From Coleophoma eucalyptorum (Eukaryota; Ascomycota; Leotiomycetes; Helotiales; Dermateaceae), in the NCBI GenBank assembly GCA_026120035.1, contig JALRME010000024.1, forward strand, positions 620,001-684,000: a stretch of DNA of 64,000 nt, in the 5' to 3' direction. Of this stretch, positions 34,287 through 43,848 are shown piece by piece. The notes beneath the pieces were generated by a model. The model ran no database searches, was not told the origin of the DNA, and saw only the letters and a list, made by a program, of their open reading frames with translations. The translations under genes were made by a program, and so were the position numbers. Every line of letters begins with the position of its first letter. Position 1 is the first letter of the stretch.

Positions 34287-34868
34287 CTAAGTGTTGACCG
34301 CCCTGACCACGTCTAGGTCCTCCTCACTCCATCCGGCTTTCCTCAAAATCTTCCATAGGATGTCATTCTTAGCCGTAGCATACTCCCCGATGTTTTGGAA
34401 GTCTCTCTTCGACAATTCCTTCTTCACCGCGCCATATTCTTCTCTAAGGCTGTCGTCGTGCAGTAAAGTCTTCTTCACATCCAAGTGATTCCTCAAGGCA
34501 ATACAACCCTCGATCATAGCATAAGTATTCCTTCGCATCCCGTCCAATCCCTTGCCCGTCTCTCCCCACGCAGCATCGCGTTGACCGAATCCTGGCTGTC
34601 GAAAGGCAAACCTGCCCGGCACGTTCATCTCCCCACAGTCAAAGTAGCCAGCCTTCACAAGCGCTTGACGAACGGCGGGCAGCATCTCTGGCGTGACAAT
34701 GATGTCAATGTCCAAGACTGGCTTGGCCAGAAGACCTGGAATCGAGGTGCTACCAACATGCTCTATGGATACGAAAGGTGCGTCGCTCAGGATATCTTCG
34801 AGTGAGGTTTTGATGGACTGGAATTTAGTACTCCAGGCCGGATTGTGTGGTTCAATGTGGACCTTCAT
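34287..34868 (-). CDS. GrpB/UPF0157 family protein (nucleotidyltransferase fold)
   Basis: Single exon, 193 aa from the ATG at 34866-34868; the frame is open further up only to a GTG. The signature HVGSTSIPGLLAKPVLDIDI is at about residues 37-56, with the two acidic residues of the nucleotidyltransferase fold in the last five positions. A second conserved block is FRQPGFGQRDAAWGETG-like. The family is common in bacteria and patchily present in fungi, where it has no established function; some bacterial members are fused to dephospho-CoA kinase. The gene lacks introns among intron-rich neighbours, which would fit bacterial origin by transfer, but that is inference only. Confidence 0.85.
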   Translation of the reverse strand: MKVHIEPHNPAWSTKFQSIKTSLEDILSDAPFVSIEHVGSTSIPGLLAKPVLDIDIIVTPEMLPAVRQALVKAGYFDCGEMNVPGRFAFRQPGFGQRDAAWGETGKGLDGMRRNTYAMIEGCIALRNHLDVKKTLLHDDSLREEYGAVKKELSKRDFQNIGEYATAKNDILWKILRKAGWSEEDLDVVRAVNT

Positions 34869-37123
34869 GATCACAGCCCGGTACAGAGGAACTTAATTAG
34901 TACTGAATGATCAAGGGGTGCTGATTTGTCACTGCGGCAATGTTCAACTCAAGAAGTGGAGGTAGAGCGCATGAAGAGGTTCTGACTGGTGCAACCCTCT
35001 TTGCCGATCAGGTTGAAGATGCGATCGGGCACGCAACCTTCACTGAGTACTTCGTATAAGTAAGTATTCGGAAGCTTAATGCGGGGTTGATGATATCGGG
35101 ATTGTTAGCAAAGGGCACAGATTACAGAATTGCGCCGCTCGCTTCAGCCTTGGAGCAATGAGAGAAGCTGGGGAGATGCGCTGTGATAAAGCGCGCCTTA
35201 TCATCACCCATGCATGGTCCGGTCCTGTCGCTATAGGGCATCTTATCTTACTGCTTCACATCGACCGCTGCAGGTCGGGTCGGGCAGAGTAAAGAAAATG
35301 GCAAGTAACGGTTGTCAAGTGATAAGTACAATGTATACGGAACTGCATGTGTGGGCGATAAGATTAGATTAGATAGGCGGGAGAAGCTGATGGGATGGAT
35401 AGGACGGATGGGATGGAAGACGATGGATGGATTCAGTGACAGAAGAGCAGATGGGATGGTGGTGTACCGATTGGGTGCTTGGGTAAGGGCATTGGAGATG
35501 GGGTGCATGGGTTCCTCATCCTGAACACCCGCGCTGGTCTAGGATTCCCACTCGTGCTGTACGAAAGTGCCCTGGATACTCCGCAGCTCACCTCGCTTTC
35601 ACATCTTCCTGATTCGCTAAGCTTGCCCTTTTGCTCACATCCCTCCTCCTCCTCCTCCTATCCGCCCTGACGCGTAACCTGGACTTATTGCCCGTCACAG
35701 AATGGGCAACGCGCGTGGGGCGGTGCTGGGTGACCACGGCCTTGGCAGCTTGGCAGCACTAAGAGACAAGAAATGAGAGAACGGTGGTACGGCTGAGGCG
35801 AAGACCAGACTGGCTACCTGGCTACCTGGCTACATGCGAGAGTCGAGGAAAAGGAGTCGAAAGGTGATAGGGATTTGCAGGGCAACGATGCAGGGCAAGT
35901 AAAGGAATGGCGTTATGCTTCCTGTTTTCGGCATGCAGCTCATGGTAGATTACAGTTGGTTGCACAATCCATACGGTCCTACCCTACCTTGCTTCTCTCA
36001 CTCACAACCTACGGGGCAGCGATGCGCTTTGGCGGTAACATACATGCTGGTGGGCATGGATATCCTCCTACGCCCACTCCCATTCGCCCTCACACCCCTA
36101 CTCCACACACACCTCAAATTGCGCACAATGCAAACATTATTGTATAATTATTAATGCATGTGATTCGTCTTGTCGGCAAAGTTCCGAGTCTTTCCATCAT
36201 CCGATCCCATCGTATCCCATCCCGTCCCTTCCCTTCCCATCTCGCAATAGGCCGTACTTCGTACGGAGGTACCGTCAGGGAGGATGAATTAAACCCCCTG
36301 TCAGCTTTTTTTTGCCTCAACGGCCTGTAATTATCAACCACCAACATCAACAGCCATATCCCCGACCACCGACCACCGACCGGTGGTACTTCGTCTCCTC
36401 TTGCCTGCTCGTTTTTGCCAACTCTCGCTTTTTTCTTCGTTTAACGATGACGATCATTCTTCTTCTTCTTCTCCTTCTCTCCCCCGCCCCACTGCCACTA
36501 TCGCTACTAGTACTGTACTCTTGACTGCATCATTATCCCTATCCCTATCCCACCCAACAACTCTTCTCTCTCCCCCCCCCACCCCTCTCTTTCTCTAATA
36601 CACACTGCCACAGGTGCTGGAGCATCTCAGATGAAATTAAATCAATGCCATGCTCTCAATTCAATCACTGTGTACATCATACTGGCCCACGTAACCCTAT
36701 CTTATGCCTTGGTCCTTCTGGAACGATGAGGCACACGGGTCAACATGGTTATCGTGCTCGTGCAGCCAAGTCATCTTCAATAGACCCTCCATCTCAGCTG
36801 TACTCGTACCTTACCGTACCAGCGGTGCTTCCATACGCCTATCCGCCCTCCTTCCCTACTTATCCATGCCTGTTCGATATCCGCCCTACCAATGCCAATT
36901 CTCTTGGGTCTCCATATGCCAATCTTCCCTCTCCTTTATCTCCGCTGTCTTTCCCTAATGGCGGGCCCTTTTTTATTTTTATCCTCATCTCTCGCCCGTC
37001 AGGAGGCTTGGTCTGTCTCCCGTCCTCAACTACCTCGCGCGTCTCCGCCCTGCTCTACTCAACCTTCTCGTGACAGCTAACGGCGATGAAGAGGTCTGTT
37101 CGGTGCACCTACTATACACGACA
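34869..37123. other. 2.3-kb intergenic region with simple-sequence tracts
   Basis: No supported gene. The stretch holds GGATGG-type repeats near 35390-35460, three TGGCTACC units at 35811-35833, a CTT run at about 36456-36480, CCCTAT units near 36535-36550 and ACCACCG units near 36364-36380. Long open frames on the plus strand (for example 36645-37073) are compositionally biased and show no motif. The last few hundred bases, strongly CT-rich, are the likely promoter/leader of the arylsulfotransferase-like gene. Confidence 0.5.
35811..35833. repeat. TGGCTACC tandem repeat
   Basis: Three nearly complete copies of an 8-bp unit sit in intergenic DNA. Confidence 0.8.
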
Positions 37124-38945
37124 ATGAGGACTTCCATGGCCGGGCTGCTGTTGCTGCTGTTGCCCTTGGCTGCCAATGCCCTTTCTTGGAGTGCGTACGA
37201 CCTGGGCTTATATGGCATCTCACCCACCCAGCACTATGTCTCAACCGCCTTCACTTCACCCCATATGAATATTCTGGAATGGGATGCAAGATGCGAACGG
37301 GACGGCGCGTATGTTCTCATCAGTCCGCGCGGGTACCAGGTTGAAAACCCTGGTCCCATCATGTTGGACAACAAAGGAAACCTGATCTGGACGGAAACAC
37401 GCTTTGGTCAGGTTACAAATCTGCAGGTCCAACAATATCGCGGAGAGAGCTATTTGACCTTCTGGGCCGGGGCCAGTTATGGACCTCATTCGAACGGTTC
37501 CTATTACATGGTAAATACTTCACACCAAAGCTTTGTAGGGTTGTTGGTGCTAATAGACATGCTAGCTGGATTCCTCCTACGAAATCGCTAAAAAAGTCAG
37601 TGCCGTCGGCGCTGATGTCGCCGGTGACCTTCATGAATTCAAGATTACTGACAACAACACGGCGCTGATGACCATTTACCAAGATCACGAGGTGGATTGC
37701 GCGAGGCTAGGAATGGACTCGTCAACCTCATGCTGGATCAACGACGGACTCTTCCAAGAAGTGGATATTGAAACTGGAGACCTGATTTTCCAATGGCGCG
37801 CTTCAGATCACGTCAAAATTAGTGACTCTTACAAGGGCCGAGGGGGAGAGGGAACTTCGAAAGAAAATTCTTACGACTATTTCCATATCAACAGCGTGCA
37901 TAAAGATCCTCAGGGTAACTACTATATTTCCTCCCGGTATATGTTTACGGTCTACTGCATTAGCCCCACTGGTGATATTCTGTGGTATCTTGGTGGGAAA
38001 AACAATAATTTCACCGATCTTTCGGGAGGTTACGCGACCAGTTTTGCGTACCAGCACCATGCCAATTGGCATGAGAACAACACCTTCACCATTTTTGACA
38101 ACAATGGAAACAACGTGTTCCATAACCCGTCCGAGTTTAGCCGTGGGATGACTGTATCACTCGATCTTACCGCCATGACAGTTACACTTCTTCAAACCTA
38201 TGTACACCCCGACAGAATATTGGCGATTTCTCAGGGCTCCATCCAGCAACTCCCCGATAGCGGTAATGTGTTTGTGGGTTGGGGAAATTCTCCGGCCTAT
38301 ACTGAATTTACGGGCGACGGCGAGGTTCTGTGTAATGTTCATTATGGAGCAGGACTTTTCTTCGAGTTGATAGACCTTGGTTGGGTGAAGTCATACCGGT
38401 CATTCAAGGGCCAGTGGGTTGGAAAGCCGAAAACTCGACCAGATATCAAAGTCCACGATGACCAAGCATTTGTGAGTTGGAACGGAGCGACAGAGCTAGC
38501 TGGGTGGAAACTACAGAGTGCACCATCAGCCGATGCTGCCGACGAGGACTTTAAAGATGTGGACGAGTTGTCCCGGGAAACATTTGAGACAGCTTTTGTC
38601 TTGGAAGATATGGAAGGAGAGTTTCTACGAGCTGTTGCACTGGATAAGTCTGGAGCGGTGTTGGGCTACACCAACGTGGTCAGCAGCATATCTGAATCAA
38701 CATCTTCTGTAAGTGATGACCCGTATGTGAGCCGACGTCCCAAATCTAACAAAACACTCCAGAGTTCATTCTTATCGATTACGATGTTTGCTCTATTCCT
38801 TGTTGGATTTTTCCTGGTTATTCGAAGGTATCGATCTGCCTTGTCGCGACAGTTATGGAAGATCTCGAGCCCGAGAAAGAGCTCACCACAGCAATATGAG
38901 CTTCTTAATTCAGACGATGAGCCGAATGTACGCGGCTACCATTAG
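37124..38945 (+). CDS. secreted/membrane-anchored arylsulfotransferase-fold (ASST) protein
   Basis: The ATG at 37124 opens a signal peptide (MRTSMAGLLLLLLPLAANA). Upstream the frame extends only to a GTG. Exon 1 (37124-37510) joins exon 2 at 37566 after a 55-bp intron. A second probable intron, 38709-38762, is 54 bp with GTAAGT, CTAAC and CAG, and keeps the frame, giving 570 aa spliced or 588 aa unspliced. The ectodomain has the repeated beta-propeller-like pattern of the Arylsulfotran_2 family (GPIMLDNKGNLIWTE, HINSVHKDPQGNYYISSR, YQHHANWHENNTFTIFDN). Near the C-terminus a single membrane segment (SFLSITMFALFLVGFFLVI) precedes a basic cytoplasmic tail, so the protein is type I. Sulfotransferase activity is not established for fungal members, so the function is unknown. 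Confidence 0.82.
38709..38762 (+). other. in-frame 54-nt intron candidate in the ASST-like gene
   Basis: The stretch has a GTAAGT donor, an internal CTAAC branch-type site about 18 nt from a TCCAG acceptor, a length divisible by three and no in-frame stop. Splicing removes 18 residues immediately before the transmembrane segment; retention keeps them. Confidence 0.7.
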
Positions 38946-38976
38946 TTGTTTGTTTATTTGTTTGTTTGTTTGTTTT
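38945..38976. repeat. imperfect (GTTT)n microsatellite
   Basis: Seven or so GTTT/ATTT units directly follow the ASST-like stop codon. Confidence 0.75.
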
Positions 38977-39485
38977 AGAAATAAAAATCAAATTAATCTG
39001 CACATTATTGCGTCACATATGCTGCTGATAAAAGTTGTTGAGTACTTGACAAGACATCCCTTATTGCTGTTGAAGTAACCAGCTCAGTGGGACAGTTAGA
39101 ATAACTCTATCTCTTTACATGCTAGCATGCGTCTTTGCTACGCGCACGGCTCGCTTAACTCGTCGGAGTTCCGAACTCAACATTCCTTTGCGTGTACCAG
39201 ATAGGTAGGTGGCAGGGTGTGGTAGTTAAGAAGACCAAGCTTACAGCCCCCGCCCCCCCCCCCCGTTATCAAAAATCTCAAAGGGCGTATTGAATAGGGA
39301 TACTTCATATTTGCAGTCAAGAAGATAAAATATATACATTGAAGTGAAGAGGCAAAGTGCCTATAAACACAGTCTAGTTCCACATCCCCCGCCTGTCTAC
39401 AAGAGACCAAAGGCCCAGCCAAGGAAAAGTCCAATGTCATTCGCAAGTACATAATCGGATTTATGTCATAGGGGCGCTTCTTCCA
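38946..39485. other. convergent 3' region with low-complexity tracts
   Basis: Between the stops of the ASST-like gene and the pectin lyase gene. It holds an imperfect GTTT tetranucleotide run (about 38945-38976) and a run of 12 C at 39253-39264. No gene. Confidence 0.5.
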
Positions 39486-40944
39486 CTAAGCCTCACACTC
39501 ATCATCCTCAGCAACTACAGCGGCTGCAGCAGTTGCCGTAGACGAAGATGTGGACGTGGCCTGAGTCGCAATTGAGCTGGAAGAAGTTTTCGCAGCCTTA
39601 GTGGCCAATGTCGTCGCGGACGACGTAGCGGATGACTTGGAGCTGGACGAAGTCTTTGCAGTCTGCGTGATCAATGTCGTTGCTGACGACGTGGAGCTGG
39701 CACTCGGGGATGCTGAGCTCGCAGCAGATGCTTGTGCTGAAGAGTCAAGCTTGCCAATGCCCGCATTTGCAACGACGTAGGATGCCACGTCAGTTGCTGC
39801 GCTGATGCTCACTGCAGGCTCCTTGGCACTCACGAGGGTATCGAGGGTGGTTTGATTGGACATGGACTGAGGCGTCAAGCTGCCAGAGTCAAGGACGATA
39901 TTCTCGTAGCAGGTCCGGCCCAGGGTTGTGGAACAGGCTGAGCTGGTGGTCGAGTTCACCACGAACACACCAGCGGGTTCGCCTTCCATGGTGGTCTTGA
40001 CGTTGTCGAAAACATTGCCTTCAACCAAAACACTCGAGTCGGCCGACACGGAAAAGGCATGGCCCGTGTTGTTCGACCAGTAGTTGTTGAAGAAGTGCCA
40101 CATGGATGGGTATCCGATATCTGGGGATCGTCCAGATGTGTGGTGGAGCCAGTTGTTGTAGAAGCTCACTTTGTCATTCAGTCCCAGGCCAAGAATCGTC
40201 CAATAATGATGGCCATCACAGGATGCTGACCAGCTGGTTTGACCGTCGAACTCGGTATTGGAAATCGTAACTCTGCCGTCTGCTTCTATCAGCTTTTGCA
40301 AGTAATTCGGGACATTGAGCTCGCTTACTTGAATTGAATCCCATGGAAATCATTTGTCGACCGACGAGGGAGATCTTGACATGATCGAGCCAGATGAGAT
40401 CCGTATCGTCCATATAGATGGCGTCTCCACCCCAGATGTATTGCGGGTTGATGTCCGTGATGTGCACATTTTGGACAATAATATTCGTGTTGCCGTTGAC
40501 AAATCGTAGGCCCTGGCCCCGAATAACGGCGCTATCACCAACACCGACAATGGACTTGTTCGAGGCAACCTCAAGTCCTGATTGCCCCGTCTTGTCATAG
40601 GTACATGTCGTCTTGGGGTATGGGTCACACCAGGTGAGACTGTTAACAATGGCGTTCTGTCCAGCCGAGCCGCAGGTGTTGGAGGTAGGAATACAGCACT
40701 CGCAATCCGTACACATGCCACCGGATCCCGTAAAGTCAAACTCCTTGTCAATCAAAATAACTCGGGCCTCCGCATCGGAAAGCCATAGCTTCAACTCAGC
40801 AATGTCACTAGGCGCAGCTGCCACAGCACTCCCTCCTCCCGTGGTTCCTGAGGCAAAGCCTGCCGGACTGCCCGTAACTCCAGCGCCATAGGTCGTGGCC
40901 GTGAAAAGCGATGTCGCCAATACTGCAAATTTAAGGAGAGACAT
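39486..40944 (-). CDS. secreted pectin lyase (PL1), with Ser/Thr/Ala-rich C-terminal tail
   Basis: Two exons (40944-40329 and 40279-39486, 49-bp intron) give 1410 nt and 469 aa. A signal peptide (MSLLKFAVLATSLFTATTYG) starts the protein. The parallel beta-helix follows. A six-cysteine N-terminal region includes CTDCECC. The core has SIVGVGDSAVIRGQGLRF, GGDAIYMDDTDLIWLDHVKI at about 168-187, GRQM, and SGRSPDI at about 252, which carries the catalytic arginine position of the family. The Trp/Tyr/His-rich groove and the lack of the pectate lyase calcium-site pattern favour pectin lyase (beta-elimination of methyl-esterified galacturonan). After about residue 390 a Ser/Ala/Thr-rich tail of about 75 residues replaces the usual end. 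It is probably O-glycosylated and disordered. Plant-pathogenic and saprotrophic fungi use such enzymes on plant cell walls. Confidence 0.85.
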
Positions 40945-43848
40945 GATGCTCTAGCCAAAAGGGGAAACACTGGGTCTAAAGATGAATATTGAAGTGAAAG
41001 TCGAGGCTGGCTCGGTAACGACTGACAACAAGCGTTGTACTTGGAAAAATCAAAAATGATTGAGAAATGGAGAATCGTCTGAAAAGAATGGCAGAGCGCT
41101 GGGCTCGAGGAAGGGGGGAAATGTCTTGATGAAAATGGAGAGGAGAGTAGAGCACCTTTTGTGCCTCAAAAATGTCACTGATGGCTTTAATCTTGACGGA
41201 CCTAGTCCTCTAAACTCCAAGAACTTTTAAGCTTGGCTCAACCACATATAGAACACCCGGCAGGGGCTTTCGGCGACGACAGTACCAATAGGGACAATCC
41301 GTACGACTCCCTGCGGAACATCTGCCTTAAGCAGTAAACATGTGGCAATTCAGAGGAGTGTTTGGTTCGATAAGGAACTGGTTTCGAAACGTGCCAATGT
41401 TCTGACAACTCTAGGCACTTTATTCAGGTGTTTTGGATAAATATTGGGAGTAGAGAAACGAGATTATTCTCGTTTTTTCGGATAAGCATAATAAGCGACA
41501 GCACCTGTTGTGCCCTTTTGGGTCTATTCGCCCGGGTAACCTCTGAAAGATCCATCAGCCCTGTTCCAACTTCCAGGCCTCATCTGGAATCTCTCTTGTA
41601 CTCTCATACTATCGAACAGTTGAATTGTTGCGAGTACGAGTTCATGGGATACACAACTTCAGGTTTTCTGGGTCGCTCTTGGATGTACAAAGGTTCCGGC
41701 GCTAGGACCCCCCCCCCCCTTTGTTCGGAGGGAAATCTGTGATTATGGGCATCTCCACTGGTTTAAGTAAGATTCGCAGTTCTTCAGGCTTGGTGATTTG
41801 TTATATTGACGGCTATATAATCGATGGTCAGGACATCCCCGGCGATTGGTGTTGGCGCGTATCGGTTTGTACAAGGTAATGTTTAGGTGATTTTGGGGTT
41901 GTAATGGTCCTCGTTTTACTTGTGCCTGCTCGCCCTTGTTCATGGGCATAATTTGGGGACTTGCGCGATAAAATTAAACATGTTCAGGTCTAAATACTAT
42001 TATATTTGAGGATGAGTCCTAAATGTTGAAGATATCTGCAGCTCCTCGAGAATAGTTGATTTTAGGTATAGGATATAGAAATAACTAATTGACGGATAAA
42101 TGAGCTTTCGGTTTGAACCTTTAAAAATTCTCATTTTTTATTTTGAGTGTTTTTCTGTTGAAATAAAAGGGTCATGTGATCACGCGACAGGCACCTACAT
42201 GTAAATAGACCTCCAGGCAGACCTTCACCTTCTTTCTACAATGCCAATGTCAATGATACCTTCAATCCACCCTCTTTATTGACCTTGCATCGTTGCTCGC
42301 AACATTTTCACTAAAACTTTTTTTGTCTTTATACTTTTTTTGGACTCGGTAGTGAAATTCAATGTCAAGCTCTATCTTCGGACACCTTCGAAAATCGACG
42401 CAGCTTTAAAGAAGGTGCCATTTGTATGCCATCTTTGGAGAAAAAGGGTGCCCGACAAGGCTCAATACAGAACTAGGTGCATACCGGAATGCTTACCGAA
42501 ATACTCCCATCACCCCTACCACCGTATACATGCATGGAGCGAAGAGACATTGCGACGATAGAAAGGCCTTGTTGATATTTTGACTACGGTAGGTCCTCTC
42601 CCAACGAATGCCACTTGGGAGGTTCCATAAAAGGCCGAACTTGTGATACCGTTGGGACAACCTTCCGCAGAACAATATCCAAATAAGTAGTTCAATTTTC
42701 AGATGAGATTCGTGGAGGATCAGCAAAACTCATATTATATGTATTTACCGGGTAGTCTACCCAGTTCAAAATGTAATCCATTTCTTTGTCGCGAGTACTA
42801 TTGGTGGTATGCTGCCAGTTTTTGGTGGCACTAAGAAGGCAGTAAATACATAGGCAAAGTGACCAAACCTTCTCATTTGTATGGATGCATTTCCTTCTGG
42901 GTTCTCTCGGAACATAGATCTGTGCCATGGAACAGAATTTCGACCTACGTCGGAGAACTATATCTCTTGTCACGGATATACACATAGACAACAGTTCTAG
43001 AAGTACGCGCGCTCCCTGCCGATCTTACCTCTGTCACTCGTCTCTAAGATATTTCCGGACCTAGCTCCAAAGATCCGAAGTAACCTTGACACCGTACAGA
43101 AGCGGTGGCAAGTCAAGTTGTGATGCGTCTTATCTTGGCCGAAGGACAAACAAGAGTGGGGACAAACAAACCAACGACAGTATGGATAGATATAATGCGT
43201 CTGGAAAGAATAGGACCAAAGTGCTATCTATATGTACAGGAACCAGTATTTGGAAGATGATATTCCCAATAGGTCTGACAAGGCCTTGCAGACGGCAGAT
43301 CGTCGAGGTTCTGCGCCACAGTCAGTCATACTTCACAAAATCATATTGGAATGCCGTCGGACAAGATCTGCCGCTGCAATGGTATGCAGCATGCAGGTAG
43401 AGGATCAATCGTCCCGGCTTTCTCATGAGCTCCTATCAGCGCATCCTTACCTTTTATCGCCAGCAAAGATCTGGGGCATAATTCCACGTTACATCTCGTT
43501 CACCACCCACTTTTACGACTGTGTGCTTTGCACTTTTCTTCTTTCTTGTCGGCGTGTCATAAGGACAGAAAAATGGGACAGATCAGGCCAAGCGGCTATC
43601 ATTGTAACGTAGTACCGGCAAATCTCTACTTACAGCGTTCAAATATGCATACTAGTTACTTCGTGACTTTTGGTCTGATCGCGAGACCGTCCACTTTTCA
43701 ACCCCCGCTCGCGGGGTCGCTTGCGGATAACTTATAGCCTTCAGTTTACCCACTGCATTACTTTCTGACTGCCAGATCCTATTTCTATTGCAGACTTGCT
43801 TTGCGTAGCGGGTTGGTTTTGTTTGGGATATCCTTCAGTTCTGCAATC
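40945..43848. other. 2.9-kb divergent intergenic region
   Basis: This lies between the pectin lyase (-) and oligopeptide transporter (+) genes. No exon chain could be supported. It is AT-rich around 41940-42170, and 12 C occur at 41708-41719. Both promoters lie here. A pyrimidine-rich stretch ending TTGCAG at about 43794 could be the acceptor of a leader intron for the transporter, but no donor was fixed. Confidence 0.45.
41708..41719. repeat. homopolymeric C tract
   Basis: Twelve consecutive C in intergenic DNA. Such a tract is prone to length errors in sequencing. Confidence 0.85.

Noticed and set aside
36535..36552. CCCTAT units resembling telomere repeat
   Set aside because: The unit is not the ascomycete TTAGGG complement and only about three copies occur within CT-rich DNA.
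36645..37073. 142-codon Pro/Ser-rich plus-strand frame before the ASST-like gene
   Set aside because: Biased composition from CT-rich leader DNA; no homology signal or splice link to the signal-peptide exon.
37070..37123. N-terminal extension of the ASST-like frame upstream of 37124
   Set aside because: It opens with GTG. The ATG at 37124 directly starts a good signal peptide.
42106..42118. GGTTTGAACC, similar to a Pol III B box
   Set aside because: A short palindrome without an A box or tRNA fold around it.
43801..43848. N-terminal extension of the oligopeptide transporter frame
   Set aside because: It opens with TTG. The first ATG is at 43849, in a suitable context.
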